Shown here one piece after another: positions 55,327 to 63,745 of a stretch of DNA of 64,000 bases. The DNA is from Rubrivivax sp. (GTDB taxonomy: Bacteria; Pseudomonadota; Gammaproteobacteria; Burkholderiales; Burkholderiaceae_C): assembly GCA_016719535.1 (NCBI GenBank), contig JADJYX010000020.1, forward strand, positions 1-64,000. Reading direction: 5' to 3'. A program made the translations under genes and the position numbers. The notes under the pieces are model-generated. The model saw only the letters and a list, made by a program, of their open reading frames with translations. It did no database searches and was not told the DNA's origin. Each line of letters begins with the position of its first letter. Within the stretch, counting starts at the first letter, position 1.

Positions 55327-55387
55327 CCCGGCTGTTTCGCCCCGGGGCGCTGGCGTTAGACTGCGCCGAGCAGACGAGGGTGCACCC

Positions 55388-57289
55388 ATGGAGTCCGGGG
55401 TCGGGTTCCGCAGCCAGGCATGGCGATGCACCCGCAAGGAGACCGCGCGCGTGCAGCCCAGCAACGTGGCCGATCCGGCCTATTTCCACAAGGTCGTGGA
55501 CTGTCAGTGGGCGTGCCCGGCGCACACCCCCGTCCCCGAATACATCCGCCTGATCGCCCAGGGTCGCTACGACGACGCCTACATGGTCAACTGGGCCAGC
55601 AATGTCTTCCCCGGCATCCTCGGCCGCACCTGCGACCGGCCCTGCGAGCCCGCCTGCCGGCGTTCGCGCGTGGAGGAAGAAAACCTCGCCCGGCCCGAGC
55701 CGGTGGCGATCTGCCGCCTCAAGCGCGTGACGGCCGACTTCAAGGGCCCGGAGGTGCGCGCGATGATCCCGCGCCCGGCGCCGCGCAACGGCAAGAAGGT
55801 GGCCTGCGTGGGCGGCGGCCCGGCCAGCCTGACGGTGGCGCGCGACCTCGCGCTGCAGGGCTATGCGGTCACGGTCTTCGAAGGCGAGAAGAAGGCCGGC
55901 GGCTTCATGTGGAGCCAGATCCCGCGCTTTCGGCTGCCCGAGGCCGTGATCGACGAGGAGGTCGGCTACATCCTCGGCCTGGGGGTGGAGTTGCGCAGCA
56001 GCCAGCGCGTCGAGTCGATGAAGGCGCTGCTGGCCGAACCCTGGGACGCCGTCTTCGTCGGCTGCGGCGCGCCGCGCGGGCGTGACCTTCAGATCCCCGG
56101 CCGCGAAGAGGCCGCGGCCGGCATCCACATCGGCATCGACTGGCTGGCCTCGGTGTCCTTCGGCCACGTGAGCAGCGTGGGCAAGCGCGTCATCGTGCTG
56201 GGCGGCGGCAATACCGCGATGGACTGCTGCCGCAGCGCGCGCCGCCTGGGCGCCAGCGACGTCAAGGTGATCGTGCGCAGCGGCTTCGAGGAGATGAAGG
56301 CCAGCCCCTGGGAGAAGGAGGACGCCCAGCACGAAGGCATCCCCATCATCAACTGCCACGTGCCCAGGGCCTTCGTGCACGAGGGCGGCCGGCTGGTGGG
56401 CATGCGCTTTCAGATCGTGCGTGCCGAATACGACGCCCAGGGGCGGCGCAACCTGGTGCCCACCGGCGAGCCCGATGCGGTCTTCGACTGCGACGAGGTG
56501 CTGATCGCCGTCGGCCAGGAAAACGCCTTCCCCTGGATCGAGCGCGACGCCGGCATCGATTTCGACCCATGGGGCCTGCCGGTGCTGGACGCCGAGACCT
56601 TCCAGTCCACGCTGCCGCGTGTCTTCTTCGGCGGCGATGCCGCCTTCGGGCCCAAGAACATCATCACCGCGGTGGCCCACGGGCACGAGGCGGCGGTGTC
56701 GATCGACCGCTTCCTGCACGGCGAGGACGTGCGCGAGCGGCCGCCGCCGCACGTCAACCTGGTGTCGCAGAAGATGGGCATCCACGAGTGGAGCTACGAC
56801 AACGCGCCCAGCGACGACGCGCGCTTCAAGGTGCCGTGGGCGGCGGCCGAGAAGGCGCTGGCCAGCATCAAGGTCGAGGTCGAGCTCGGCTTCGACCCCG
56901 CCACCGCGCTGAAGGAGGCACAGCGCTGCCTGAACTGCGACGTGCAGACCGTCTTCAGCGACCGCTTGTGCATCGAGTGCGATGCCTGCGTCGACATCTG
57001 CCCGATGGACTGCATCACCTTCACCGCCAACGGTGACGAGGACGACCTGCGCACGCGGCTGAAGGCACCGGCCACCAACACCACGCAGGCGCTGTATGTC
57101 AGCGCGCCGCTGAAGACCACGCGCGTGATGGTCAAGGACGAGGACGTCTGCCTGCACTGCGGCCTGTGCGCCGAGCGCTGCCCGACCGGCGCCTGGGACA
57201 TGCAGAAATTCCTCTTCAACACCACCAAGGCGGGCCCGGCCTGCCGCGATGGCACGCCCAAGAACCAGCGTGTGGGAGTGAGTGCATGA
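55388..57289 (+). CDS. NADPH/Fe-S oxidoreductase (GltD-like) subunit with C-terminal 2x[4Fe-4S] domain
   Basis: 633 residues. The N-terminal Cys-rich Fer4_20 domain (DCQWACPAHTPVPEYI, CDRPCEPACRR) is followed by FAD (CVGGGPASLTVARDLA) and NADPH (VIVLGGGNTAMDCCRSA) Rossmann folds of the GltD family. A ferredoxin domain ends the chain (CIECDACVDICPMDCI, CLHCGLCAERCPTGAW). It probably transfers electrons between NAD(P)H and the downstream oxidoreductase. Its stop overlaps the alpha-subunit ATG (ATGA). The start is uncertain; an internal GTG at VQPSNVADP is possible. Confidence 0.9.
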   Translation: MESGVGFRSQAWRCTRKETARVQPSNVADPAYFHKVVDCQWACPAHTPVPEYIRLIAQGRYDDAYMVNWASNVFPGILGRTCDRPCEPACRRSRVEEENLARPEPVAICRLKRVTADFKGPEVRAMIPRPAPRNGKKVACVGGGPASLTVARDLALQGYAVTVFEGEKKAGGFMWSQIPRFRLPEAVIDEEVGYILGLGVELRSSQRVESMKALLAEPWDAVFVGCGAPRGRDLQIPGREEAAAGIHIGIDWLASVSFGHVSSVGKRVIVLGGGNTAMDCCRSARRLGASDVKVIVRSGFEEMKASPWEKEDAQHEGIPIINCHVPRAFVHEGGRLVGMRFQIVRAEYDAQGRRNLVPTGEPDAVFDCDEVLIAVGQENAFPWIERDAGIDFDPWGLPVLDAETFQSTLPRVFFGGDAAFGPKNIITAVAHGHEAAVSIDRFLHGEDVRERPPPHVNLVSQKMGIHEWSYDNAPSDDARFKVPWAAAEKALASIKVEVELGFDPATALKEAQRCLNCDVQTVFSDRLCIECDACVDICPMDCITFTANGDEDDLRTRLKAPATNTTQALYVSAPLKTTRVMVKDEDVCLHCGLCAERCPTGAWDMQKFLFNTTKAGPACRDGTPKNQRVGVSA

Positions 57290-59225
57290 GCATGAACCGC
57301 ATCGAGGCCGTCAACGACTTCGTGATCAAGTTCGCCAACGTCAACGGCTCGGGGTCGGCTTCGGCCAACGAGCTGTTTGCCAAGGCCGTCCTGCGCATGG
57401 GCGTGCCGGTGAGCCCGCGCAACATCTTCCCCAGCAACATCCAGGGCCTGCCCACCTGGTACGAGGTGCGCGTGTGCGAGGCCGGCTGGCTGGGCCGGCG
57501 CGGCGGCATCGACATGATGGTGGCGATGAACCCGCAGACCTGGGACCAGGACGTGCGCGAGGTCGAGCCCGGCGGCTACCTCTTCTACGACAGCACCAGG
57601 CCGGTGCCGCCGAGCGCCTTGCGCCGCGACATCACCGTCATCGGCATGCCGGTCACCGCGATCTGCAACGCCACCTACGAAGACCCGCGCCAGCGCACGC
57701 TGTTCAAGAACATCATGGTGCTGGGTGCGCTGTCGGTGCTGATGGACATCGAGCCCGAGGTCATCGAGAAGCTCTTCGGCGAGCAGTACAAGGGCAAGGA
57801 ACGGCTGCTGGAGAGCAACGTGCGCGCGCTGCACGCCGGCCGCGGCTTTGCCAAGGACCACCTGAGCCCGCCCCACCATGCCGGCATCGGGCTGAAGGTC
57901 AAGCGCGCGAATGCGGTGGGCGACAAGATCTTCGTCGAGGGCAATGCGGCGGCCGCGCTGGGCTGCGTCTACGGCGGCGCCACCGTCTGCGCCTGGTATC
58001 CGATCACGCCGAGCTCGTCGGTGGCCGAGGCCTTCCAGACCTACTGCAAGCGCTACCGCCACGACCCCGAGAGCGGCCAGGCGCGCTACGCCATCGTGCA
58101 GGCCGAGGACGAGATCGCCTCCATCGGCATGGTCACCGGCGCCGGCTGGAACGGTGCGCGCGCCTTCACCGCCACCAGCGGCCCGGGCGTGAGCCTGATG
58201 ACCGAATTTATCGGACTGGCGTATTTCGCCGAGATTCCGGTCACCATCATCGACGTGCAGCGTGGCGGCCCGAGCACCGGCATGCCCACGCGCACGCAGC
58301 AGGCCGACCTCATCAGCAGCGCCTATGCCAGCCATGGCGATACCAAGCACGTGATGCTGCTGCCGCAGGACCCGGCCGAATGCTTCGAATTCGCGGCCAC
58401 CGCGCTCGATCTCGCCGACCGCCTGCAGACGCCGGTCTTCGTGATGACCGACCTCGACATCGGCATGAACCAGCGCCTGTGCAAGCCCTTCGAATGGGAC
58501 GAGGGCCGCAGCTACGACCGCGGCAAGGTGCTGAGCGCCGAGCAGCTGGAGGCCGGCTTCGATTTCGGCCGCTACAAGGATGTCGACGGCGACGGCATCC
58601 CCTGGCGCACGCTGCCGGGCACGCACCCGACCAAGGGCAGCTATTTCACCCGCGGCACCACGCGCGACGCCTATGCGCGCTATTCCGAGGCCGGGCCCGA
58701 CTACCTCTACAACGTGCAGCGGCTGCTGAAGAAATTCGCCACCGCCGCCAACCTGGTGCCGCAGCCCGAGGTGCGCGCGGCGGCGAAGAAGACGCGCCTG
58801 GGCGTGCTCTATTTCGGCAGCACCGCGCCGGCGATGGACGAGGCGCTGGTGGCGCTGGCCGCGGCCGGCATCCACCTCGATGCGATGCGGCTCAAGGCCT
58901 TCCCCTTCCCGGCTTCGGTCAGCGAATTCATCGCCAACCACGACCATGTCTTCGTCGTCGAGCAGAACCGCGACGCGCAGATGCGCACGCTGCTGGTCAA
59001 TGAGCTCGAGGTCGACCCGGCCTGGCTGATCAAGGTGCTGCACTACGACGGCACGCCGATCACCGCGCGCTTCATCACCGAGGCCATCACCAACAATGTG
59101 CACGCGCTGGCCGTCGCCCCGCGCCGTGAAAGGATCGTTTCAGTGCCCCACCCCCCACGGCCGTCGCCGCCCCCCGGGGGGGGGGGCCCCCCCGGGGGGG
59201 CGGCCCGTCGGGAGAACCATCATGA
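57286..59225 (+). CDS. 2-oxoacid:ferredoxin oxidoreductase, fused gamma-alpha subunit (3' end uncertain)
   Basis: About 640 residues. Residues 1-200 are the gamma domain (NVNGSGSASANELFAKAVLRM), followed by the alpha pyrimidine-binding domain (GNAAAALGCVYGGATVCAWYPITPSSS) and a C-terminal transketolase-like domain. This is the KorA-type layout used for 2-oxoglutarate or related oxoacids. The frame runs on through a C6-G11-C7-G7 tract without a stop. A one-base change in the tract would end the protein at TGA 59223-59225, in ATGA overlap with the beta start. Another stop, TGA 59126, would need a different shift. Confidence 0.85.
59170..59200. repeat. C6-G11-C7-G7 homopolymer block between alpha and beta subunits
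   Basis: Four uninterrupted G or C runs form a self-complementary block within a CCCCACCCCCCACGG...GGCGGCCCG context. That context resembles a dispersed G/C-rich intergenic hairpin of Burkholderiales. Run lengths in such a block are unreliable in most sequencing methods. Confidence 0.85.
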
Positions 59226-60277
59226 CCTTCATCGCCAAGCCCCGGCTGCACCACCCGACGCTGACGCCCAACCAGGTCGGCTATACGCGGCGCGACTACG
59301 AGGGCAAGGTCAGCACGCTGTGCGCGGGCTGCGGGCACGACAGCATCAGCGCCGCCATCATCCAGGCCTGCTGGGAGATGGACATCGAGCCGCACCGCGT
59401 GGCCAAGTTGAGCGGGATCGGCTGCAGCAGCAAGACGCCCGACTACTTCCTCGGCGCCAGCCACGGTTTCAACACCGTGCACGGGCGCATGCCCAGCGTG
59501 CTGACCGGCGCGGCGCTGGCCAACCGCGACCTGCTGTACCTGGGCGTCAGCGGCGACGGCGATTCGGCCAGCATCGGCATCGGCCAGTTTGCGCATGCCA
59601 TGCGCCGCGGCGTGCGCATGGTCTATATCGTCGAGAACAACGGCGTCTACGGCCTCACCAAGGGCCAGTTCAGCGCCACCGCCGACCGCGGAAGCAAGAG
59701 CAAGAAGGGCCTGGTCAACCCCGATTCCCCGGTCGACCTGATCGGCATGGCGCTGCAGCTGGGTGCCACCTACGTGGCGCGCGGCTTCAGCGGCGACAAG
59801 GGCCAGCTGGTGCCGCTGATCAAGGGTGCCATCGGCCATGGCGGCGCCGCCTTCATCGACGTCATCAGCCCCTGCGTGGCCTTCAACAACCATGCCGGCA
59901 GCACGCGCAGCTACGACCATGTGCGCGCGCACAACGAGGCCGTGAGCCGCATCGACTTCATCGACCTGGCGCAGGAGGTGACCGCCGAGCCCGCACCCGG
60001 CGAGGTGCTGGAGCTGCCGCAGCACGACGGCAGCGTGATGCGGCTGCGCAAGTTGCACGAAGGCTACGACGCCACCGACCGCCGCGCCGCGATGAACCTG
60101 GTGCAGCAGCTGGCGGCCGAGGGCGAGATCGCCACCGGGCTGCTCTATGTCGATCCGCAGGCCGGCGACCTGCACGCCGCGCTGAATACCGTGCGCCAGC
60201 CGCTGAACGCGCTGAACGCACCCGAACTGTGCCCGGGTGCCGGGGTGCTGGCGCGCATCAACGCCGGGCTGCGCTGA
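59222..60277 (+). CDS. 2-oxoacid:ferredoxin oxidoreductase, beta (TPP-binding) subunit
   Basis: 351 residues. Thiamine-diphosphate motifs are CAGCGHDSISAAIIQACWEM, SGIGCSSKTPDYF, and GDGDSASIGIGQFAHAMRR through ENNGVYGLTKGQFSAT (Mg/TPP GDG...N). Together with the gamma-alpha subunit it oxidatively decarboxylates a 2-oxoacid to acyl-CoA and reduces ferredoxin, or runs in reverse. ATG 59222 has a GGGAGAA site. Confidence 0.93.
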   Translation: MTFIAKPRLHHPTLTPNQVGYTRRDYEGKVSTLCAGCGHDSISAAIIQACWEMDIEPHRVAKLSGIGCSSKTPDYFLGASHGFNTVHGRMPSVLTGAALANRDLLYLGVSGDGDSASIGIGQFAHAMRRGVRMVYIVENNGVYGLTKGQFSATADRGSKSKKGLVNPDSPVDLIGMALQLGATYVARGFSGDKGQLVPLIKGAIGHGGAAFIDVISPCVAFNNHAGSTRSYDHVRAHNEAVSRIDFIDLAQEVTAEPAPGEVLELPQHDGSVMRLRKLHEGYDATDRRAAMNLVQQLAAEGEIATGLLYVDPQAGDLHAALNTVRQPLNALNAPELCPGAGVLARINAGLR

Positions 60278-60294
60278 ACGGGTTTCCAACGCGC

Positions 60295-60681
60295 ATGCAC
60301 CCGCATCCCTTTGCCGACCTCATCGGCCTGGTGGTGACGGCGCGCGACGACGGCCGCAGCCGCAGCGAGCTGCAGATCGTGCCTGCGCACCTCAACCCGC
60401 ACCAGGTGGTGCATGGCGCGGTGCTGTTTGCGCTGGCCGATACCGGCATGGGCGCGGCGCTCTACCCGTCGCTGGCGGCGGGCGAATCCTGCGCCACCAT
60501 CGAGCTCAAGCTCAACTTCTTCCGCCCGGCCGCGCAGGGCACGCTGGTGTGCGACAGCACGATCGTCAACCGCGGGCGCACGATCGCCAACCTCGAATCG
60601 CGCATCCTGCTCGGCGACAAGCTGGTCGCCACCGCCAACGGCAATTTCGCGATCTTTGCGCGGCGGCCGCCGGCCGGCTGA
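60295..60681 (+). CDS. PaaI-type hotdog thioesterase
   Basis: 128 residues with the hotdog-fold motif LNPHQVVHGAVLFALADTGMG, where the catalytic Asp/Glu and His-Gly lie, and ELKLNFFRPA. It hydrolyses acyl-CoA. Position 17 bp after the beta subunit suggests that it controls the acyl-CoA product of the oxidoreductase (inference). Confidence 0.9.
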   Translation: MHPHPFADLIGLVVTARDDGRSRSELQIVPAHLNPHQVVHGAVLFALADTGMGAALYPSLAAGESCATIELKLNFFRPAAQGTLVCDSTIVNRGRTIANLESRILLGDKLVATANGNFAIFARRPPAG

Positions 60682-60686
60682 TGCAC

Positions 60687-60729
60687 AGCCCGCCCGGCTG
60701 AGCGCGCAGCGCGCTCTGCCGGGCGGGCT
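60687..60729. terminator. 20-bp-stem hairpin after the oxidoreductase operon
   Basis: AGCCCGCCCGGC (60687-60698) pairs with GCCGGGCGGGCT (60718-60729). Inside, GAGCGCGC (60700-60707) pairs with GCGCGCTC (60709-60716), leaving one T/T mismatch. No T-run follows. It lies six bases after the thioesterase stop and marks the operon end. Confidence 0.65.
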
Positions 60730-60803
60730 ATGCGGCGCAAGTGTGCTTGCCTATCATGGTGGCACCACCGCGCGACATGCGCGCCGGATCTCTCGGAGAA
60801 GCC

Positions 60804-61211
60804 ATGGCCAAGAAGGGGTACCGCTCGTACGTTGACGTCGACACCATTCCCGAGGTGAACACCTCGTTGGTCAGCTCGGGCAGTTGTGCATCGCTCGTGC
60901 AGCACTACACGCGCGTCGGGCGCACCTCGAACTGGAAGGAGGGTGACGTTGTCAAGGGCAATACCGCCATCAAGAAGGGCACGGCCATTGCCACCTTCGT
61001 GGATGGCGTGTACCAGAACCTCGAGCACGGCAACCACGCGGCGCTTTACGTCAGCCAGGACGACAACGGCATCTGGGTGGTCGAACAGTGGACGTCGCTG
61101 GCAAGGCCGCAGAAGCGCAAACTCACCTTCAAGGGGAAAAAGGCCGACGGCAGCGGCTGGGAGGATCCCAGCAACAATGGCGACGCTTTCTCGATCATCG
61201 AGTTGAAGTGA
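60804..61211 (+). CDS. BPSL0067-family protein (NlpC/CHAP-like amidase fold)
   Basis: 135 residues, no signal peptide. Candidate catalytic Cys28 lies in SGSCASLVQHYT and His78 in HGNHAALYV, the order and surroundings expected for a CHAP/NlpC papain-like amidase. The family is known from Burkholderia and other proteobacteria near type VI secretion genes, but no secretion gene is in this window. GC content is visibly below its surroundings. Shine-Dalgarno CGGAGAA precedes the ATG. Confidence 0.8.
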   Translation: MAKKGYRSYVDVDTIPEVNTSLVSSGSCASLVQHYTRVGRTSNWKEGDVVKGNTAIKKGTAIATFVDGVYQNLEHGNHAALYVSQDDNGIWVVEQWTSLARPQKRKLTFKGKKADGSGWEDPSNNGDAFSIIELK

Positions 61212-61358
61212 AGCCAGCATTCCGACGAGCCTGCGACGCTCCCCCGGGATTGGTTTCGGTTGCACTTGCCGCGCGCGGCCGGGGGGGCAAGGGGGCCAGG
61301 GCGACGGCGCTCGCGTGTGGTGCGTGTGTGCCTCGCAAGACTGCGACGGAGAATTGAA

Positions 61359-61793
61359 GTGAAGCGCTCAGCCTGGGTGGCCACGATCGGCGTTGCATGG
61401 GCCGGATTGGCCGCTGCACAGATTCAGTTCGAATGTCCGAACACGCTGCAGGTCGAGCAGAAGGCGGCTGCTCCAACGGCTTTGTGGGAGTCGGTCGACC
61501 TCGACGAGGATGGACGCCATCGGCTCGTGGCAGCGGGTCTGTTCGACGGCCCTCCCTTGCAGCGTCTTGGTGCCATGAAGCCGCAAGGCAGCGAGGGCCA
61601 GCCGCGCCAGGGGCGCTTCGTTCAGCACTTTCGCTGGACTGAACCACCGCCGGCGGGAGTCTTTCTGGTCTGCTACTACGACCGGACCAGCGTGGTTGCC
61701 CATCGACGCATCGAACCCGGACCCCGGCAATGCAGTCTGGAGACCGTGCGCGGGCCGCACGGGCTGGGGCCAGCGGTCGTGCGCTGCCAGTAG
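61359..61793 (+). CDS. exported protein, possibly STY0300-like, partner of the BPSL0067 gene
   Basis: 144 residues. A signal peptide (MKRSAWVATIGVAWAGLAAA) predicts a periplasmic location. The mature chain starts IQFECPNTLQV and carries Cys at FLVCYYD, PRQCSL and VVRCQ, so disulphides are likely. The pattern recalls the STY0300 family, encoded next to cell-wall-targeting effectors. A periplasmic partner of an amidase is what an immunity protein would look like (inference). GTG start with a CGGAGA site. Confidence 0.65.
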   Translation: MKRSAWVATIGVAWAGLAAAQIQFECPNTLQVEQKAAAPTALWESVDLDEDGRHRLVAAGLFDGPPLQRLGAMKPQGSEGQPRQGRFVQHFRWTEPPPAGVFLVCYYDRTSVVAHRRIEPGPRQCSLETVRGPHGLGPAVVRCQ

Positions 61794-61839
61794 CGGGTAA
61801 GGGCGCGTCCCGCTGCGGGGCGGTGCCTGCGGGGTGTGA

Positions 61840-62652
61840 TCAGGCCGCCGCTGCAGACAGCGTTCCGCCGGTCAGCTGCCGCTCGATCGCTGCCTTGAGC
61901 AAGCGGCTCGGCCCGGGTGCCCGCTCGGCCACCGTCAGCACTGCCCGCCGCACCGGCTTCGCCGGCCGGCGGTCGTCGGTGAACAGCGAGACGATGGCAT
62001 TCGTGCCCCGCCACACCGGCACGGTGGTGCGGCGGTGCTCGCGCTCGCAGGCCGGCAGCGGCGCCCATTCGCCGGTGCCGCCCGCGGCGTCGCCGATCAG
62101 TGCGAAGCGCGGCGCCACGACGCGCTGCGCATCGACGCCCACCGGCGGAGCATGGTGGCGCGGACCGGCGGCCTGCAGGGCGCCCAGGCGGCCGTCGCTC
62201 TGCGCTGCGATGCGCGCGGCAAATGCGGCGTCGGGCAGTCCCAACCGTTCCGGCGTGCGGCCGGCGGGCAGGGTCACCATCGCCGAGCAGATGCGGTCGT
62301 CGAGCGGCAGCACGGCGAGCGTGTTGTCCGATCGAAAGCACTTCCAGGCGACGCCGCCGTGGTCCTGTGCATGGCGCACGAGTCCGGCCACCACCCGCGC
62401 CTCGTTCAGCGGGGCGATGTCGGCGGCATCCAGGTGGTTGCACAGGTCCAGACACGTCATCACGCGCCGCGCGCGGTGCGTCAACACGGATCTCGCGGCC
62501 ACCTTCCGGCGGGTCCTGCAATGCCGCGGTGCCCTGTTGTTCCAGCAGCGTGACCTGCAGGCCGATGTCGGCCATGGCGGCGCCCAGGGTCAGGCCGGCG
62601 GGCCAGCGCCGACGATCAGCACGTCGGCATCGAAGGGGGTATGAGCAGCCAT
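61840..62652 (-). pseudogene. decayed UbiM/UbiH-type FAD monooxygenase
   Basis: The 5' end reads MAAHTPFDADVLIVGAG, then loses one G inside the FAD motif. It continues in another frame (GLTLGAAMADIGLQVTLLEQQ) and returns to frame after an extra C near 62508 (LTHRARRVM). Later parts match the family: AWKCFRSDNTLAVLPLDD, VAPRFALIGDAAGG, EREHRRTTVPVWRGTNAIVSLF. Against the about 400 residues usual for UbiM, the central substrate domain and the segment after IGDAA are missing. Two frameshifts and two internal deletions make it a remnant of a ubiquinone-hydroxylase-like gene. Confidence 0.8.
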
Positions 62653-62699
62653 CGGGCGGCATGCTGCCGCCCTTTGTCCACGAAGCGGCTTGACCGGCG

Positions 62700-63176
62700 T
62701 CAGCGCCGACGCTTCAGGCCCTGCACCAGCAGCCACAGCGCCACCAGGCTGATGATGGCGAACAGAGAGCCGCTCCAGAACTCATAGGGCAGGCCGAACA
62801 GGTCCACCTTCTCGGCGCAGGCGGCGGTGGCCATGAAGACCTCGGGCCACAGCGCGTCCAGCCCGCTGGCGCCCATGATGCGGTCGGCCAGCGTCATCAC
62901 GCACGAGGCCTGCTCGGCGGCGACGAAGTGCTGCCACAGCGCCGCGGCGATGCCCAGGTCGGCCACCAGCATCACCAGCGCCACGCCCAGCAGCTGCAAC
63001 GCCCCCGGCAGCAGCGCGCCCAGCAGCGCGGCGATGGCGATGAGGCAGAAGATCGCCCGCTGCAGCACGCACCAGGGGCAGGGCTGCATGCCCCAGACAT
63101 GCTGCGTCAACAGCGCCGCGCCCACCGCGCCCAGGCTCAGCAGCGCGATGGCGACCAGCAGCAGGCGGCGGTTCAC
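62700..63176 (-). CDS. dsbB: disulfide bond formation protein DsbB
   Basis: 158 residues with four membrane helices. The first periplasmic loop has the redox pair CPWC (QPCPWCVLQR) and the second loop the pair Cys in QASCVMT and TAACAEK. It reoxidises DsbA using quinone. Its start overlaps the RidA-family stop by 4 bp, so they are co-transcribed. Confidence 0.95.
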   Translation of the reverse strand: MNRRLLLVAIALLSLGAVGAALLTQHVWGMQPCPWCVLQRAIFCLIAIAALLGALLPGALQLLGVALVMLVADLGIAAALWQHFVAAEQASCVMTLADRIMGASGLDALWPEVFMATAACAEKVDLFGLPYEFWSGSLFAIISLVALWLLVQGLKRRR

Positions 63177-63634
63177 TGCACCTCGGCCACCAGTTCGATC
63201 TCGACGCAGGCGCCCAGCGGGATCTGCGCCACGCCGAAGGCGCTGCGCGCATGCGCGCCGATCTCGGGCCCGAACACCTGCACCAGCAGCTCCGACGCGC
63301 CGTTGGTGACCAGGTGCTGCTCGGTGAAGGTATTGGCGCTGTTGACCAGGCTCATCACCTTGACGATGCGCTTCACGCGCGACAGGTCGCCGCCCACTGC
63401 GGCATTCAGCGTGCCCAGCAGGTCGATGGCGATCGCGCGCGCCGCCTGCTGGCCTTCGGCCGTGCCCATCGTCAGCCCGAGCTGGCCGACCCAGGGCTTG
63501 CCGTCCCGGCGCGCGATGTGGCCGGAGATGAAGACCAGATTGCCGGTGCGCACGAAGGGCACGTAGGCGGCGGCCGGCGTGGCCAGCGGCGGCAGGGTGA
63601 TGCCGAGTTCCTGCAGGCGGGCGGGGATGGACAT
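63173..63634 (-). CDS. RidA/YjgF-family protein
   Basis: 153 residues of the Rid family trimer fold: VFISGHIARRDGKPWVGQLG, NAAVGGDLSRVKRIVKVMSLVNS and a C-terminal FGVAQIPLGACVEIELVAEV. The Arg that binds the imine carboxylate in RidA is not obvious in the expected place, so it may belong to a non-archetypal Rid subgroup. Possible imine/enamine deaminase. Confidence 0.88.
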   Translation of the reverse strand: MSIPARLQELGITLPPLATPAAAYVPFVRTGNLVFISGHIARRDGKPWVGQLGLTMGTAEGQQAARAIAIDLLGTLNAAVGGDLSRVKRIVKVMSLVNSANTFTEQHLVTNGASELLVQVFGPEIGAHARSAFGVAQIPLGACVEIELVAEVQ

Positions 63635-63745
63635 GGTGGAACTTCCTCTCGAACGGACGGCGCGGATGCTAACCCGCGCCAGCCGCCCCTACACTGGCCT
63701 CGCAGAGGCGACCGGTGCGCGCCCGAAGGACAGGGAGACGAGGCG

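Noticed and set aside
57166..60681. Apparent 1171-residue fusion of alpha subunit through to the thioesterase
   Set aside because: After the G/C tract the translation is out of frame with the beta gene and becomes low-complexity; only the final 128 residues, in frame again, are a real separate thioesterase.
60804..61793. Part of a type VI secretion cluster
   Set aside because: No VgrG, Hcp, PAAR or structural gene occurs in the window; only the effector-like and partner-like genes are seen.
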